Shown: positions 11,826 through 24,071, numbered from the stretch's first letter. The stretch: 64,000 bases of DNA from Strongyloides papillosus (GCA_005656395.1 SRSI01000070.1:124001-188000), one strand, 5' to 3'. Program-made: numbers and translations. Notes: a model not told the origin generated them from the letters alone.

Positions 11826-12931
11826 CAGGGTGAGCCAAAAGTCACATCACAGTTGCAATAAAACACTTTATAACTTTTTTTTGTAGACGACATATTTTTA
11901 TGGTATTATAGAGATTTTGTAGGGATTTGTTAGAGAATAATATATTACAAGATCGTTCTCAAGAATGAATTTAAAAAAACGTTTTTAATTTCTTAATATT
12001 TTACATTTAAAAAAAGTATTTCTCAATATTTTTCAATTTAAATTTATTTTTAAGTTTAAAACACATGGATAATATTCGTAATAAGTCTATATTTCACACA
12101 ATTATGTATGAAAAATGATATCTTTTAAATGATCACCATTTAATTTCTTGCACAAGCTTGTTCATTATAAAACATTAATTATTACTCTTATTAAATTGTT
12201 TTATCTAACTCTTCGAAACGATTTACCATACTTAATATTGCATGTCTTGAAGAAGCTTGGGTCACATTGTAATAGATTTGGAATAATTTTTGAGTTGTAA
12301 CGATTGAACATCTGTTGGTGTAGCAATTACGAACTATTTTTGTCCGTTTTTCAGTAGAATACTTTCTTAAAGAGGTAACAACGATAAAAAATATTTGAAA
12401 TATATGAAGGAAATTAATGTTGTATAAACAAAATATTTTATGAAGAAAAATGTTCTAAAGTAACTGTTTGTAAACAATCATTATGCTTTATAAGATAATG
12501 ATGACAACCCTTGTTATATAAGAATAGAAAAATAAACTTACCTCTCTATTGTTATAAACCTCCAACAAAACGAGAGGGTAAGTTTTAAATTTTTGATTAC
12601 TATTATTTTTGTTTAGTTTTTCCCTACTTATCAATAAAATTTTCAAACAGTAACATTTTAAACATCTAGCATTTATTTTTAAATAAATTGAAATATTTTA
12701 AGATGCACTTTATAAACAAAAATACAAATATTTTTATTTAATTTAATACAAATATTTTTATTTAATTTAATACAACTTTTCGTAAAGATCATTCTTGAAA
12801 ACGATCTTGTAATATATTATTCTCTAACAAATTCTCTACAAAATGCGTATAACACTATAAAAATATGTCGCCTACAAAAAAAGTTATAAAGTGTTTTATT
12901 GCAACTATGATGTGACTTTTGGCCTACCCTG
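11826..12931. mobile_element. 1.1-kb element with ~140-bp terminal inverted repeats, copy 1
   Basis: CAGGGTGAGCCAAAAGTCAC at 11826 is mirrored at the right end (12912-12931), and similarity continues inward for about 140 bp to a motif AAGATCGTTCTCAAGAATGA. TA flanks both sides (11824-11825 and 12932-12933). The centre has no usable frame. TA target and CAGGGTG termini fit a non-autonomous Tc1/mariner-group element. Confidence 0.85.
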
Positions 12932-12933
12932 TA

Positions 12934-13483
12934 TAAATGAATAGTTTGTTAACTTTTCGTAAGTTTTTTTTTCAAACAGGAAGCCAGCTATAAATAAGAC
13001 CGCCGCGACAGTATAGATAAACTATGCAATTGTATGAGGGCAATCATGAGGGGACTTAAAATTGCGAAAAAAATTTTCCCAATTACTGGTTTAAATTATT
13101 TTTTACATCATATATAGCAAATTTTACGTAATTTTTTTGAATAAAAGCACAAAAAATTATTCTTGTCTAGAGCGCAAAACTCTCTCGCGCCTGCCTATAA
13201 AGCTTTAAATTCTTATTAAAATAATATTAAGCTTTTTCTATTAATCAATACTAGACAAATAAATTTAAAATTTCTATATACTACTTTTTATTTATTAAAA
13301 AAAATTTAGTAGATTAAGTAAGAATATTGGTGAGAATGTAAGGATTATGTTTACAATATAAACCTAAAGAAATGTCATATTCGTAATTCAAAGTTAATTT
13401 TAACTTATAAAAAGTTTTTTTATATTGTATTCATTTTAGATTATTATTATAGATCCTTCAACCCAATAAACTTATTACTAAAG
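12934..13483. other. Intergenic; short GC-richer patch, otherwise nothing
   Basis: The stretch around 12980-13070 (CCGCCGCGACAG) is less AT-rich and might be leftover retroelement sequence from beyond the insertion. The rest is AT-rich 3' flank of the minus-strand gene at 13484. I see no gene. Confidence 0.4.
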
Positions 13484-14647
13484 TTATAATTCAGTATTTT
13501 TTTCTTTACAAGTTTTAGTTAAGTCAGGAAAATCTTCAGTTTGATCAACTTGCCTATAAAAAAATACTAAAGAACTTTTAGAAAAAGGATCATGGAATTT
13601 CACAAATACTTCGCTAGATAATGCTTTTAATTCAAATGATTCAGAAACATTATGTTGTATATATAAGCCTTCTACACCTTTGTCCTTACGATATTTGATT
13701 TCGCCTCTTGGATTCATAACACAACCTTTAATGTTAAATATTTGTGCCCATTCAACAATGATTTGCACAACTTTACTACTATTTGTTGCTGTTATTGAAA
13801 TGTAACAATCTTCTTTAATGTTTTCAATAGTTACTTCTTGCTCATCATCTAATGCTGTTAACGTAGTTTGTCCTTCGTTACAGCCTTCAATTTTTGTTTC
13901 AATTAATTTTTCACAATTATCACCATTAAACATTGCAGGGCATTTACATGTATTACAATCTTTCTTTGAATAATAACCTCCATGCTGACAAGAATTTTTC
14001 TTCGGACATTTACAATATATATTATTTATTTTTCTAAAATCACTGTAAACAAAATGTTTATTTGCTTTAAGCATTTCTTCATATCTATAGTCACATGGTT
14101 TATAAGTTATTCCTGATCCTGTACTACCAAAATAATTAGGAAAATGTGTTGCTGATGCAAAATCATAATCCGTATTTTTGAGAAATTTATAGTAATAATT
14201 TGACATATTAAAATAAGGTTTAAATCTGGCATTAATATTTGTATCGTAAATCTGTAATTCTCTATCTCTATCAATACGTTGAATTTCTGGAATTAGTCCG
14301 AATGCAAGTCCTATATAAAAACGTATTTGAAATATATCTTTGTATGTTTCTCTTGTTAAGCTAACTTTAGTAACTTTATTCTCATCATTAGATAGTTCTA
14401 CATGGTCAGTATAACTAGTTATCATAAAGTAAATTCCTATTTTATTTTCTTTTATCTCTTCTGATCTGGTAAAATTTAAACAAGTATGCTTATTAATTTG
14501 GTTAAAGAATTCATCTATTTCCTCAACATCTGGATATCCCTTTGTAGTACTTAACAAATCTTTAAGGTCTTTGTCATAAAAGTACTTCACTTCTGTACCA
14601 TTTGTCGGATAAGGTGGTGGGTACACAATTGGTATTTTCTTTACATT
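13484..14647 (-). CDS. Astacin-like protein 2 (astacin, EGF, CUB-like), predicted pseudoprotease; signal exon not found
   Basis: The exon starts after a TTTTTAG acceptor, first codon at 14647 (NVKKIPIVYPPPYPTNGTEV), giving 387 residues. Order matches astacin-like 1: catalytic-fold region, EGF-like module (CQHGGYY...CKCPAMFNG), CUB-like tail. At the zinc site the block FYIGLAFGLIPEIQRIDRDR replaces HExxHxxGxxHE: Phe, Leu and Pro take the histidine positions and Tyr the Glu. The Met-turn (YDFASATHFPNYFG) has lost Met. Flanking helix and IQRIDRD residues are kept, so homology is clear. Genes 1 and 3 have an 18-codon signal exon 35-36 nt upstream. I could not find one here, so it is either farther upstream beyond 14650 or lost, which would leave an unsecreted or dead copy. 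Confidence 0.8.
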   Translation of the reverse strand, partial: NVKKIPIVYPPPYPTNGTEVKYFYDKDLKDLLSTTKGYPDVEEIDEFFNQINKHTCLNFTRSEEIKENKIGIYFMITSYTDHVELSNDENKVTKVSLTRETYKDIFQIRFYIGLAFGLIPEIQRIDRDRELQIYDTNINARFKPYFNMSNYYYKFLKNTDYDFASATHFPNYFGSTGSGITYKPCDYRYEEMLKANKHFVYSDFRKINNIYCKCPKKNSCQHGGYYSKKDCNTCKCPAMFNGDNCEKLIETKIEGCNEGQTTLTALDDEQEVTIENIKEDCYISITATNSSKVVQIIVEWAQIFNIKGCVMNPRGEIKYRKDKGVEGLYIQHNVSESFELKALSSEVFVKFHDPFSKSSLVFFYRQVDQTEDFPDLTKTCKEKNTEL

Positions 14648-14649
14648 CT

Positions 14650-16867
14650 AAAAAGCACATTTTAAAAAATATTTTTAAAAAACAGTATTTTTTATTTCGC
14701 TAGGGTCACTCGAAAAAAGTAGTTTTTGGCTATAAAATGATGTTTAGATTATATCTTTATTAAAAACAACTTAACCAAGAATGTTTATATTATTTACTAA
14801 CAATTTGTCTTTTCTATTTTTGCCAAAAAAGACAAATATACTGTAATAGCGCGTAGCATTCACTCAAGTATAAAATTTTATGTTTTTTTACGAAACAAAC
14901 TGAGCTGGAAGCTTTTTGGCAAATTTCTAGTTGTTTCTCATGTTTTTTTCTTCACTTAGTGCTTTTTCATACTATTTTAATTATACAATAGCATATAATC
15001 ATTATTGATTACTTTATTTTAACAAAAAATTAGCATAGTACAATGATATTTGTACATAAATTTCAAAGTGCTTTTATCTTTGTAAAATTTTATATATTTA
15101 TAGAATTTAGTATATTGATTTCATTTTTTTAATATTATTTTCTAAAAAGTTAAGTTTAATTACTCAAAAAATAAAGTAAACAAAAATTCGCACTATGATA
15201 ACAAATAATTTGTTTGCCCTTAGTACTTTTTGACAAATACAGAGAAAAATGAATGTTTATATACTAAATAATAATAAATTTGTTAAAGCTAATTTAAAAA
15301 AATGTTTTTAAATAAAATTTTTGTAAAAATAGCAGAAATTTTTCTAAAAGTTGTCGAATTTTTTTGACAACAAAGAATAAATAATTATTAAAGCTACTAA
15401 ACTATCTTTAATCATGCTTAATACCATATTTTGTGGCTTATACCCAAATGTTTAACCAGATCTAGCGGATTTTCGATAATTTGTTTTTCAAATTAAAATG
15501 CTAACTTCTAAATATTTTTTTTTTAATTTTTAATATATTTTACAGACGGCAAAAAATAATATTTATCGAAGCCTTTAGACTATGTATGAAAATGATTAGT
15601 GTTTAATTTTGTAGGTAAGACATGAATCTTAAATGTAATAAAAGAGATTTTGAATATGTTGTTCTAGAGTTAGGATGTTAATTATACTTTTTAAAGCACT
15701 GTCAACTTATTTCTCAACAAATAGAAATATATAATTGAAGCTCGTATATAACCAATGAAAATAGTTAATATTTCAGTCTTTAGCTAAGACTTTAAATTTA
15801 AATAAAATGAAACGACTTTTGATATAAGGATTTTTAAGAAAAATTTGTGTCAGTTAATAAAATAAAAAAAAAATTTCTAAACGTTTTTTAAAATTTTCAA
15901 TGTCATTTTATTTAAAACTTTATACCAATTACGAATAAAGCAATTATTTGGTATTATTTTTGTTTATTAAAAAGTTTTTTACTAATAAAATTAAAGAACA
16001 ATTCTCAACAAATAACTTTTTAAGATACTTTTTTAAATATAATTAAATCTAAAAATGCCCCACCGAAACAGAAAAGTATCCAATAAACTTACAGACTGTT
16101 CAGTGTATAGTATAGTTGACAATAAAATAAGTAGAGTCAAATGCATTTTATTAATAGGTAGAAAAAACTTTATAGTAAAAATTCAAAAACTATGAATATT
16201 TATACTTTTTTTAATACAAGTATTGTTATAAGGTCCATAATTAAATATTTGTCTATGTATCTAAACATATACTTATTGTTTTATTTGCGAAGAAAAGTGC
16301 AAGTTCTTTTAGTGTTGGATCAGATTGCCTAATTAGTAGTCAAAAGAAGCAAAAAACAATATATAAAGAATATTATATATAATATTGGAAATTTTTAATC
16401 TACAAAACATACAGTTCTATAATTTTTATTGTTTGCTAAAATTACGTACGATGTTGCATTATATTTTATAAAATAACAATGATCATTACATAAAGTTTAG
16501 TTAAAAAAATATAAATCTGATTAATTAATTAATTTTTCCAATCGTATTGACTTTGATGAACGATAAAAGTAAACACTAAAGTTAAAATATACTTTTAATA
16601 CTTTTTATATATTACTGTTTATATTTAAAAAATACGAATTTCTATTGTTCTATTTACATTCAATAATTATATTTAATATCAAATATCAAAGATTACACAG
16701 TTTTCGATTATTATTAATATTTTTTACCAATGAAAATTTTAACGGCATGTGATTATCTAACTTTTTTACTTCTTTTTTATTTAAATTAAAATTTCTATCA
16801 TTTTCAAAATAATTTTATATAAGACTTCATAAAAATATAATTTTAGAAAATCAATAACTAGTAATTT
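14650..16867. other. 2.2 kb AT-rich intergenic sequence
   Basis: No frame over 60 codons and no inverted termini that I can pair. Sequences near 15430-15600 (TTGTTTTTCAAATTAAAA, a 'phase' of ATCTAGCGG) faintly recall the 966-type elements. It may hold the missing first exon of astacin-like gene 2. Confidence 0.4.
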
Positions 16868-19127
16868 TCTATACCAAAAAGAAATAAGGAAAAAAATTTT
16901 GTCTTTAACATAACTCTCTTCAAATTTAACCGATTTTTACGAGTAAGTAGCCAAAAGATGTTTTTTTTTCTAACTTAGGGAGGAAAATGGGTCTTGAATG
17001 TTTTGAGCCATAATTGGCTAAGTTATCTCAAAAAAATACTTTTTTAGGATCTTTTTTACATAGTTTTGTTACACGACTAACTCTCCTCAAATTTAACGAA
17101 ATAAAGTGTTTTATATCTCATTCAAAAGTTAAAATTCTAAAATAGTTCGGAAACTTAATGATATTGGATTTGATTTATAATTGGCCGAGTTATAACCCAA
17201 AGAGTGGTGATCATTTTGAAAAAACATCTTAAAAGTTAAATAGTCATAACTCAGTCATAACTTGATGAAAACAAATAATGTAATACATTTTTTATAGATC
17301 TATGTCTAACTTAAAAAACAATGGTCTAAGGAAGTTTATAGTTCAACTATGAAAGAAGTTATATTAATTTGAATGTTTATTTTTTCCCCTTTTTTCTATT
17401 TTTGTTGTAAAAATCAATTTTGTTCCAGACATAACTCTTTACAAACTTAATCAATTTTTGTGGTCAAATAGTCATTTGATGTATTTTTTTCAACTTAGAA
17501 GGGAAAAAAAGTCTCGAAATTGTTTGTTTATACCTGGCCAAATTATTTTTAGAAAACATTACTTTTTTAGACACATTTTTGTATTGTTTTGTTCAAAAAT
17601 AACTCTTTTAAAAGTTAATGAAATTTTATGGTTTATGACTCATTTGAAAGGTAGAATTTCAGAATAGTGCGGAAAAATGGCAGTATAAGGATTGATAAAG
17701 AATTGGCCAAGTTATGGATTAACAAGTGATGACTATTTTTTTGGTAAAAATTAAAAAGTTAAATAACTTTTACTTAATTGAAACTTCATAAAATTAAGTA
17801 GTTATTATTTACTAATATATATTTAAGTCTAACTTAAAAAATGAGACTATTGCGAAGTTTACAGCTTATCTAAAAAACGATTTATGTCAATTTTAGTGTC
17901 ATTTTTCTTGCTTTTTTCTATTTCTTTTGTAAAAAGTAATTTTGTTCCAGACATAACTCTTTTCAAGCATGATGAATTTTTATGCTTAAATCCTTAATAA
18001 ATATGTTTTGTTCTAACTTAGTGCGGAAAATGGATCTTAAAACTTTTGGTCCATAAGTGACCAAGTTATATTTTAAAAACTTCGCTTTTTTGGACACGTT
18101 TTTGCATAGTTTTGTTCCAGAAATAACTCTTTTCAAAAATAATAAAATTTTTTGGTTTATGACTCATTTGAAAGATACAATTCCAGAATAGTGCGGAAAC
18201 ATAGCAGCATAAAGATTGATAAAGAATTAGCCAAATTATGGATTAATAAATGACTACCATTTTTCTAATGAAAATGAAAAATTTAAATAGTTATAACTTA
18301 GTGGAAACTTGACAAAATAAAGTAAACATGATTTTTTTAGTAGATCTAGATATAACTTAAAAAAAAACTATTGTGAAGTTTTTAGTTATCTAAGCTAAGA
18401 AACAATTTATACCAAATTTAAGTGTATTTTTCTTGCATTTTTCGGTTGTTTTTTTTGAAAAGTCAATTTTGCTCCAGACATAACCCTTTTCAAACTTGGT
18501 CAAGTTTTACGGTTAAACATTAAATAAATATATTTTTTTCCAACTTAAGGGGAAAAATGTGTCTTAAAATATTTGGTTCACAATTGAGCAAGTTATGTTT
18601 AAAAAACACCACTTTTTAGACACACTTTTGTATAGTTTTTATCAGAAATTAAAGTTAAAGAAACTTTATGATTCATGACTCATTTGAAAGATACAACTCA
18701 GAAATGAGAAGGAAACTTAATATTTAAAAGGTTGATAAAAAATGAATCAAGAAATAGATCAAAAGACGATGACTATTTTTTTAGTAAAAATTAAAATTTT
18801 CTAATATTTTAATTTTATGCAAAGTTGTTTAAAGAAAATTAAACTAAATTTACTACATAGACCATAGTTTTACATAAAATATGAAAACATATACGAAGTT
18901 TATAGCTTAAAAACGAAGTTATTTTAGGTATTAATTTTTTTTTCATTTATATATTTATTAAATTAAGGTAGATATGTAGTTAATAGAGCAATGATATTAA
19001 ATTGTTTTTACCAATTTAAATGAATATAATTGAAAGTCACCTAAGTTACTACTTGGAACGATTCAAATGTTCATTTTTATTCACTTTTTGATATAAATAA
19101 AATTATTTTTTTGAGTAAATTTTTTAC
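16868..19127 (+). mobile_element. Non-autonomous Helitron-derived copy, 3' truncated, made of ~520-bp tandem units
   Basis: It begins TCTATACCAAAAAGAAATAA at 16868, the same start as the Helitron ends at 40044 (+) and 50638 (-). The motif ATAACTC followed by CAAAnTTnA recurs near 16911, 17431, 17953 and 18480, so the monomer is about 520-527 bp and there are about four copies. The tail at 18990-19127 matches 52050-52170 of the nested copy. The hairpin 3' end is absent; sequence breaks off at the TTAA where the small piggyBac-type element sits. Confidence 0.75.
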
Positions 19128-19131
19128 TTAA

Positions 19132-19494
19132 CCCTTTCGCTGCCGGGATTTTTTTTCTTTGTATTACGCACTCTTCTGTGTGTAAAATAGAAAGAGACCT
19201 TTACAAAGAATAAGATGTTAACAAAAGATTGGTAATATATACCTTAGGTAAATTTTTAAAAAATGAACTAAAAATTAATTTTTTCCTTGGAACTTTATCA
19301 AATTCATTTTTAAATTCAATTTTTAAGTGTTTTTTTAAAAATTTATTTCCTCTTTCCTTCATTTTTTTGCATAAATACTTTATAAGAAAAAAAAAGAACA
19401 TCATTCCAAAATTTCTCACATAAAGCATAAATTACCACAATGCATTAACATTTTTGTTTATGACGCGTATACGCGTCATCCGGCAGTGAAAGGG
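19132..19494. mobile_element. 363-bp piggyBac-type miniature element
   Basis: Termini CCCTTTCGCTGCCGG and its inverse (one mismatch in 15) lie between two TTAA tetramers (19128-19131 and 19495-19498), the piggyBac target. A perfect palindrome TGACGCGTATACGCGTCA lies just inside the right end. Frames on both strands are AT-rich noise. Confidence 0.9.
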
Positions 19495-19497
19495 TTA

Positions 19498-19740
19498 ACA
19501 TGAGTGCACATTGTATTTTGAGCACTTTATTTTTGGAACTTTATTACACTCTGATTTTTTACAACGGTTCCTCTTATTAGAAAAAATTGACCAATGTGCT
19601 GTTCCATATTTACAAACTTCTGTTAGAAATGCTGCACTTGACCCTTTTTTCTTCTCTTTTAATTGCTAATCTAGAGAATTTAAAAGAGGGCGTCCCTTTT
19701 TCTTAATAGTGCCTTTCGCTCTTGACATAAGCAAGATGAA
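19498..19740 (-). pseudogene. piggyBac transposase C-terminal fragment
   Basis: Read on the minus strand, the last ~75 codons include KKKGRPLLNSLD, one in-frame stop, then HWSIFSNKRNRCKKSECNK and a final CSKYNVHSC. The spacing of Cys/His pairs and the HW.IFSNKRNRC phrase resemble the cysteine-rich C terminus of piggyBac transposases. The stop codon overlaps the TTAA used by the miniature element at 19132. The rest of the gene is absent. Confidence 0.55.
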
Positions 19741-19814
19741 ATTTCAGTTTTGAATTCTAGTAAGCTATGTTGGTCTTTCTGAATTATATTTTGCAGTGAA
19801 CAATCCTTTTTATA

Positions 19815-20340
19815 CAGGATGTTCCGTATAGAACTCCTCAGATATTTACATTTATAATTCTGCGCATAGCTAAATTACAAATTTGGTATTATAACTATTT
19901 TGTAGCTGAGATACATACCATTCTAATTTTACAAATGTTACAACAATATGTGGATTTTGGGAGGAGTTATGAATCTTCGAAATTGGGGGTCATTTTTGGT
20001 ATATATCGGTATGTTACTTTTTTATATAAAAAGATATTTTAATGATGACTAAGCGGACACTAATCCAGTAAATTGACAAATTTTGTTATGTATTTTTCCA
20101 CAACTAAAATTAAAATAATAAGTTATTACTAAAGACATTATTTTATAATAAAAAAACATATAATAGTAGCAGCAATAAATATTTTGAAAAATCTAGTCAT
20201 TGTGCATCTTTTAAGAGTTAAAGTCTGAAATAATGGCCGCATTTTTTGATATCCTTTTGATCCATTTTATGACAGCAACGCATTTGACCGTAACCCCTAC
20301 CCATTTAAAATTTAAAAAAAAGTTCTATAAAAAAAATTAA
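19815..20340. mobile_element. One-ended fragment related to the foldback element at 58685
   Basis: TA then CAGGATG at 19815, followed by CAGATATTTACATTTATAA and GGAGGAGTTATGAATCTTC, aligns with 58685-58880 at moderate identity. No matching inverted right end was found, so the border at 20340 is a guess. Confidence 0.5.
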
Positions 20341-20639
20341 CATTTCACAAAAAATATTTATTTTATATTTATATTTTTTGTTAAAAAAATTGTCTACTTT
20401 TTCAAAATAACTTTATTTATTGTTGATTCCAATATTTTTAACATCAATGTATCTTTACTTTCTAGAGATGCTAAATTCATATATAGATTATAAACTTTCT
20501 TACTTATAACGAAAATGCAAAAATAGAAAGTTAAATTTTATAATTATTGCTAGAATATACCCGATGTGATTACAATAATCTTATTCGTTGGGCTATTGTG
20601 AATCCTCTCAAATTTTTAAAGTAATATGTGGAGTAACTT

Positions 20640-21271
20640 TATGGACCTTTTTCAAGTATAGCTATTTTATGACGTAGCATTTCATCATGAATCCATTTCA
20701 TTAGCTCAAAAAATGAATCGCCCTGTTCATAATCTTATTTCCAATTCAATATTGCAACATAAAACACATGAATGGTCAACCCTACTTCCTCTCATATGTT
20801 ATTCTATAATTCTCACGTGCACAACAAAATTTCCACCAGCATAACTCTTCAACGGTAAAATTCCAACTTTGCCAGCCATACTACTCAATGAAGAAGAACT
20901 GAAAAACAAACTGATCCAGACATTAGATGCCATATTAGAAACTTACAAGTAGCCAGAAAATTGAAAATGAAACTATTTTCTGCAATAGAGACTAGTTAAA
21001 TGACAGAAAATTGTTATCCCAAAATGTACAAGTTTAATTAAAACCAAAAAATTTGGTATTCTTGTTAAATCACAATAGAACATCAAAATTTGACACCACA
21101 TATAAACGTGAGGTATATGAAGTGGTAAAAGTTGAGAGAAATCAAGTAACAGTGAGGAAATACCAAGATAACTCTAGAATCGGACGATATAGAATAGTGC
21201 ATGTTAACAATGTTAAATTACTTACTGAACCACACCATAAAAATATTGTTGATAAGAAAATAACTTTTTAA
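20640..21271 (+). pseudogene. LTR-retrotransposon integrase C-terminal remnant
   Basis: Between 20750 and 20950 one frame reads HKTHEWSTLLPLICYS, then FNGKIPTLPAILLNEEEL, matching the 'EW..LP..L..Y......GR.P.LP' region after the catalytic core of Ty3/Gypsy-type integrases. A stop follows. A later frame (21053-21271) reads KREVYEVVKVERNQVTVRKY and VHVNNVKLL, like the integrase C-terminal beta domain. Several stops and shifts separate the pieces. Confidence 0.5.
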
Positions 21272-21417
21272 AAGTGGAGAAAAGACATACGAACATATTT
21301 TTTTTCAAGAACGGAATGAGAAAAACATAAAAAACGAAATTCAAAAACAATAAAAATATAAATATATAAATGACGGAAGGTCATTAAATAGTCATTTTTA
21401 AAATAATTAATTTTGAT

Positions 21418-22423
21418 TACCTAATTGAAAAATTTATGGATTTATTTTTGTCAAGATGTAAGACATTTCTCAGACCAGGAAAGAACGTTTGTATTGACGA
21501 AATTCTAGTTCTGTATCATGGACGGATTAGTTTTAGACAATACATTCCGTGTAAACATTACAGATACGGAAAAAAAAATTTAAAAATTTGTTCTCAACAC
21601 GGGTAAACACACAATATGCTTATTTAGGCTGGAAAACAAGATCAATCGAGAAAAGAGTCGATAGCTGAAGACGTGGTACTCAAGTTACTAAATGATTTGT
21701 TAGGACATAGCCGAACATTATATACAGATAATTGGTACATAAGTGTACTCTTGGCTCGAACATTGATAAAAAATAAAACAGATCTAGTTGGAAGTATCAA
21801 GAAAAATCGAGCTAGTCTACCAAGAAGTGTAACATCATTAAAATTGAAGAAATGCCGACAAGTTGATGCTCAAAGTAATAATGGAATTTTAGTTCTCAAA
21901 TGACATTATAAAAGAGATGTATCGATGTTGTCTACAATACATGACAATTTAATTGATAAAAACGGAAAACCACGGGTTATTTTAGACTATAATTTTAGGA
22001 AAACTTACGCGGATATTTCTGACCAGATGGCATCATACTATCCATATATCAGGAAAACGATGAAATGGTATCTTCATATATTTTTTTGTAGTCACCTAAG
22101 CTGCCGTTGTCAACGCCAGGAACATTTATCAGCTAAATTCAGGTTCAAAGACCAGAATTGTTGATTTAAAACGTCAAATTGTTGCCTCAATGTTAAAATT
22201 AATAAAGCCTAAAATGTCAAGAGTAGGTCATATTCTTGAGACAGTAACAGGAGAAGGAAGAGTTCCAAGAAGAAGATGTGTTGAGTGTTATCAACAACTA
22301 TCTAAAAAATTTGGCTCAAACGTTTCTAGACAGAAAGCAAAAAAGGTTAAAACTGAGTGCAATAAGTATAAGAAATACTACTGTCTTGAATGTTTTCAGA
22401 AATTTCATTTAAAATGTAAATGA
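21418..22423 (+). pseudogene. piggyBac transposase, broken by stops and frameshifts
   Basis: Four consecutive pieces give the DDE_Tnp_1_7 order. Around 21480: RPGKNVCIDEILVLYHGRIS with the first Asp, then QYIPCKHYRYGKK. At 21673: LYTDNWYISVLLA with the second Asp, followed by LVGSIKKNRASLP. At 21925: LDYNFRKTYADISDQMASYY, containing the third Asp region, then YIRKTMKWYLHIFF. At 22190: a Cys-rich tail, RRRCVECYQQL...YYCLECFQKFH. Stops lie near 21605, 21901 and 22162. The N terminus is missing. The family is cut-and-paste transposase with TTAA targets; this copy cannot be active. Confidence 0.8.
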
Positions 22424-22499
22424 AATTGTTGCTGATGTTCTCTAATATATTTGTATAAAAAATCTAATATGATTTTGATATTGTACAAAGAAGTAAAAA

Positions 22500-22581
22500 A
22501 CGTTTATACCCGGTAATGCACGTTTTGGGGAAACGTAAGTTACTGGGTGCATACTCGGGTATGCACACGGTAGTCAACGAG
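22500..22581. repeat. Probable right terminus of the broken piggyBac element
   Basis: The segment ends ...GTCAACGAG at a TTAA (22582-22585) and contains a perfect stem GTGCATAC/GTATGCAC around 22548-22567. It lies 80-160 bp past the transposase tail, as expected. A matching left end was not found. Confidence 0.5.
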
Positions 22582-22655
22582 TTAAAAATATTTTTGTAAA
22601 TTCGTGGTTCAAATGGAGTGTTCTATTATTTATTAATTCATTTCACGTTATACTT

Positions 22656-23057
22656 TTGTCCTTAATTCATTTTTTTAACATTTCAGAAATGCGTCTACGT
22701 GGAAAAAAAGTTATAATCCGAATGGTTTTCTACAGCTCTTTCTCTAGAGTAGGAGGAAGAAGAATCACTGGTAAAGGAGGAAAAGTAACTCCTGGTAGAA
22801 GAGGATATTGCAGAAGAAGATTTAGAAGAGCAATAAAGTGTGGAAAAAAAGCTAGAGACAATAGAAGAGACAGGAATTTCTATCAAGCATCTCAGAAAAG
22901 AGTATTTAGAGCACTAATACCACGACTTCAAATACAGTACACGGAATATAATGGTGCAGAAGCTCATGTAGCAAGTCTTTTACGCGATAACATGAACGCA
23001 ATCCAACAACTACAACATTCAATGAATGTAATTCATGATACAGATGGAAATAGTTAA
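22656..23057 (+). CDS. Unrecognised basic protein fragment
   Basis: A 133-codon frame overlaps a TTTCAG acceptor at 22681-22686, so an exon could begin at ATG 22688. Residues after that are strongly basic (GGRRITGKGGKVTPGRRGY, CRRRFRRAIKCGKKARDNRR) and the last third looks helical. The DNA is GA-rich here; a different frame gives an acidic stretch with several stops. No homologue is recognised. It lies between piggyBac remains and a TA-flanked element, so a decayed transposon gene is as likely as a host exon. Confidence 0.25.
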   Translation: MSLIHFFNISEMRLRGKKVIIRMVFYSSFSRVGGRRITGKGGKVTPGRRGYCRRRFRRAIKCGKKARDNRRDRNFYQASQKRVFRALIPRLQIQYTEYNGAEAHVASLLRDNMNAIQQLQHSMNVIHDTDGNS

Positions 23058-23184
23058 GTACCTATTATTTATGAGAATGGTGAAACTGCCAATATTTATG
23101 GGAATGGACAACCTCAAATGTTTTGGTATCCGGGAATATTCAATCATCTTTTTACTGCTATAATGGAAATAAACAGGGTCAATA

Positions 23185-24071
23185 AAAGATGGGCCAAAAG
23201 TCATATCACAGTTGCACGAAACACTTTATAACTGCTATAACTTTTTTCGTAGTTGACGTATTGATATGATAATATATGCATTTTGTAGAGAATAATTTAT
23301 AAAATAATATATCACAAGATCGTTCTCGAGAATGATTTTTTCGAAAAGTTAGTTTAAGTTAAATCAAGATGTTTAAATTTTTGTTTGAAAGGTATATCTT
23401 ATAATACTTTAATTAATTAAAAAATAAATGTTAGATGTTGGAAATGTTATTTAAAAACATATTTCTTCATAAAATGTCCTATTCTTACAATAATACTTTT
23501 TTCATATATTTTCTATTGTTACTACCTCAGTAAGATAATATTCTTTTCAGGATAAGTTAAGAATAGTTCGGCATTAATAAATAAACAATGCTAAATTCCT
23601 ACAACTCAAAATTAATCAGATATTACTACAATGTGAGTCAAGCAGCATTAAAACGTGCAATATTGTATATGGTAAACAATTCTGAAAAATCAAATGAAAC
23701 CATTTTAAAAAGACTAAAAAATTATGCTTTAGAAAGAACATGTTTATGCAAAGATTCAGGGAGTAGTCAACCAAAAGATATCATTTATAATATATAATTA
23801 TATGAAGTGTTGACTTTTTACGAAATTTATTCATACTTTTAAAACTTAACAGTAAGTTTAAATTAAATAAAATTAAAAAGATTTTCTTTAAAATGTCAAA
23901 TATTAAAAAATTTTGTAACTTTATTAAGTTTATTCTTGATAACGATCTTGTAATATATTATTCTCTAGCACATCTTCTACAAAAAGCGTATAATACCATA
24001 GAAATATATCGTCTAAAAAAAAGTTACAAAGTATTTTATTGCAACTGTGATGTGACTTTTAACCCACTTTG
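23185..24071. mobile_element. Long-TIR TA element, copy 2 (887 bp)
   Basis: The inverted ends (GGGCCAAAAGTCATATCACA near 23191 and its mirror near 24046-24065) match copy 1 at 11826-12931 for about 140 bp on each side, including the AAGATCGTTCTCGAGAATGA motif. TA flanks at 23183-23184 and 24072-24073. The terminal CAGGGTG has decayed more than in copy 1, so it is older. Confidence 0.8.

Noticed and set aside
22695..22886. Ser-rich minus-strand frame
   Set aside because: Antisense of the GA-rich basic stretch at 22656-23057; no start context or motif.
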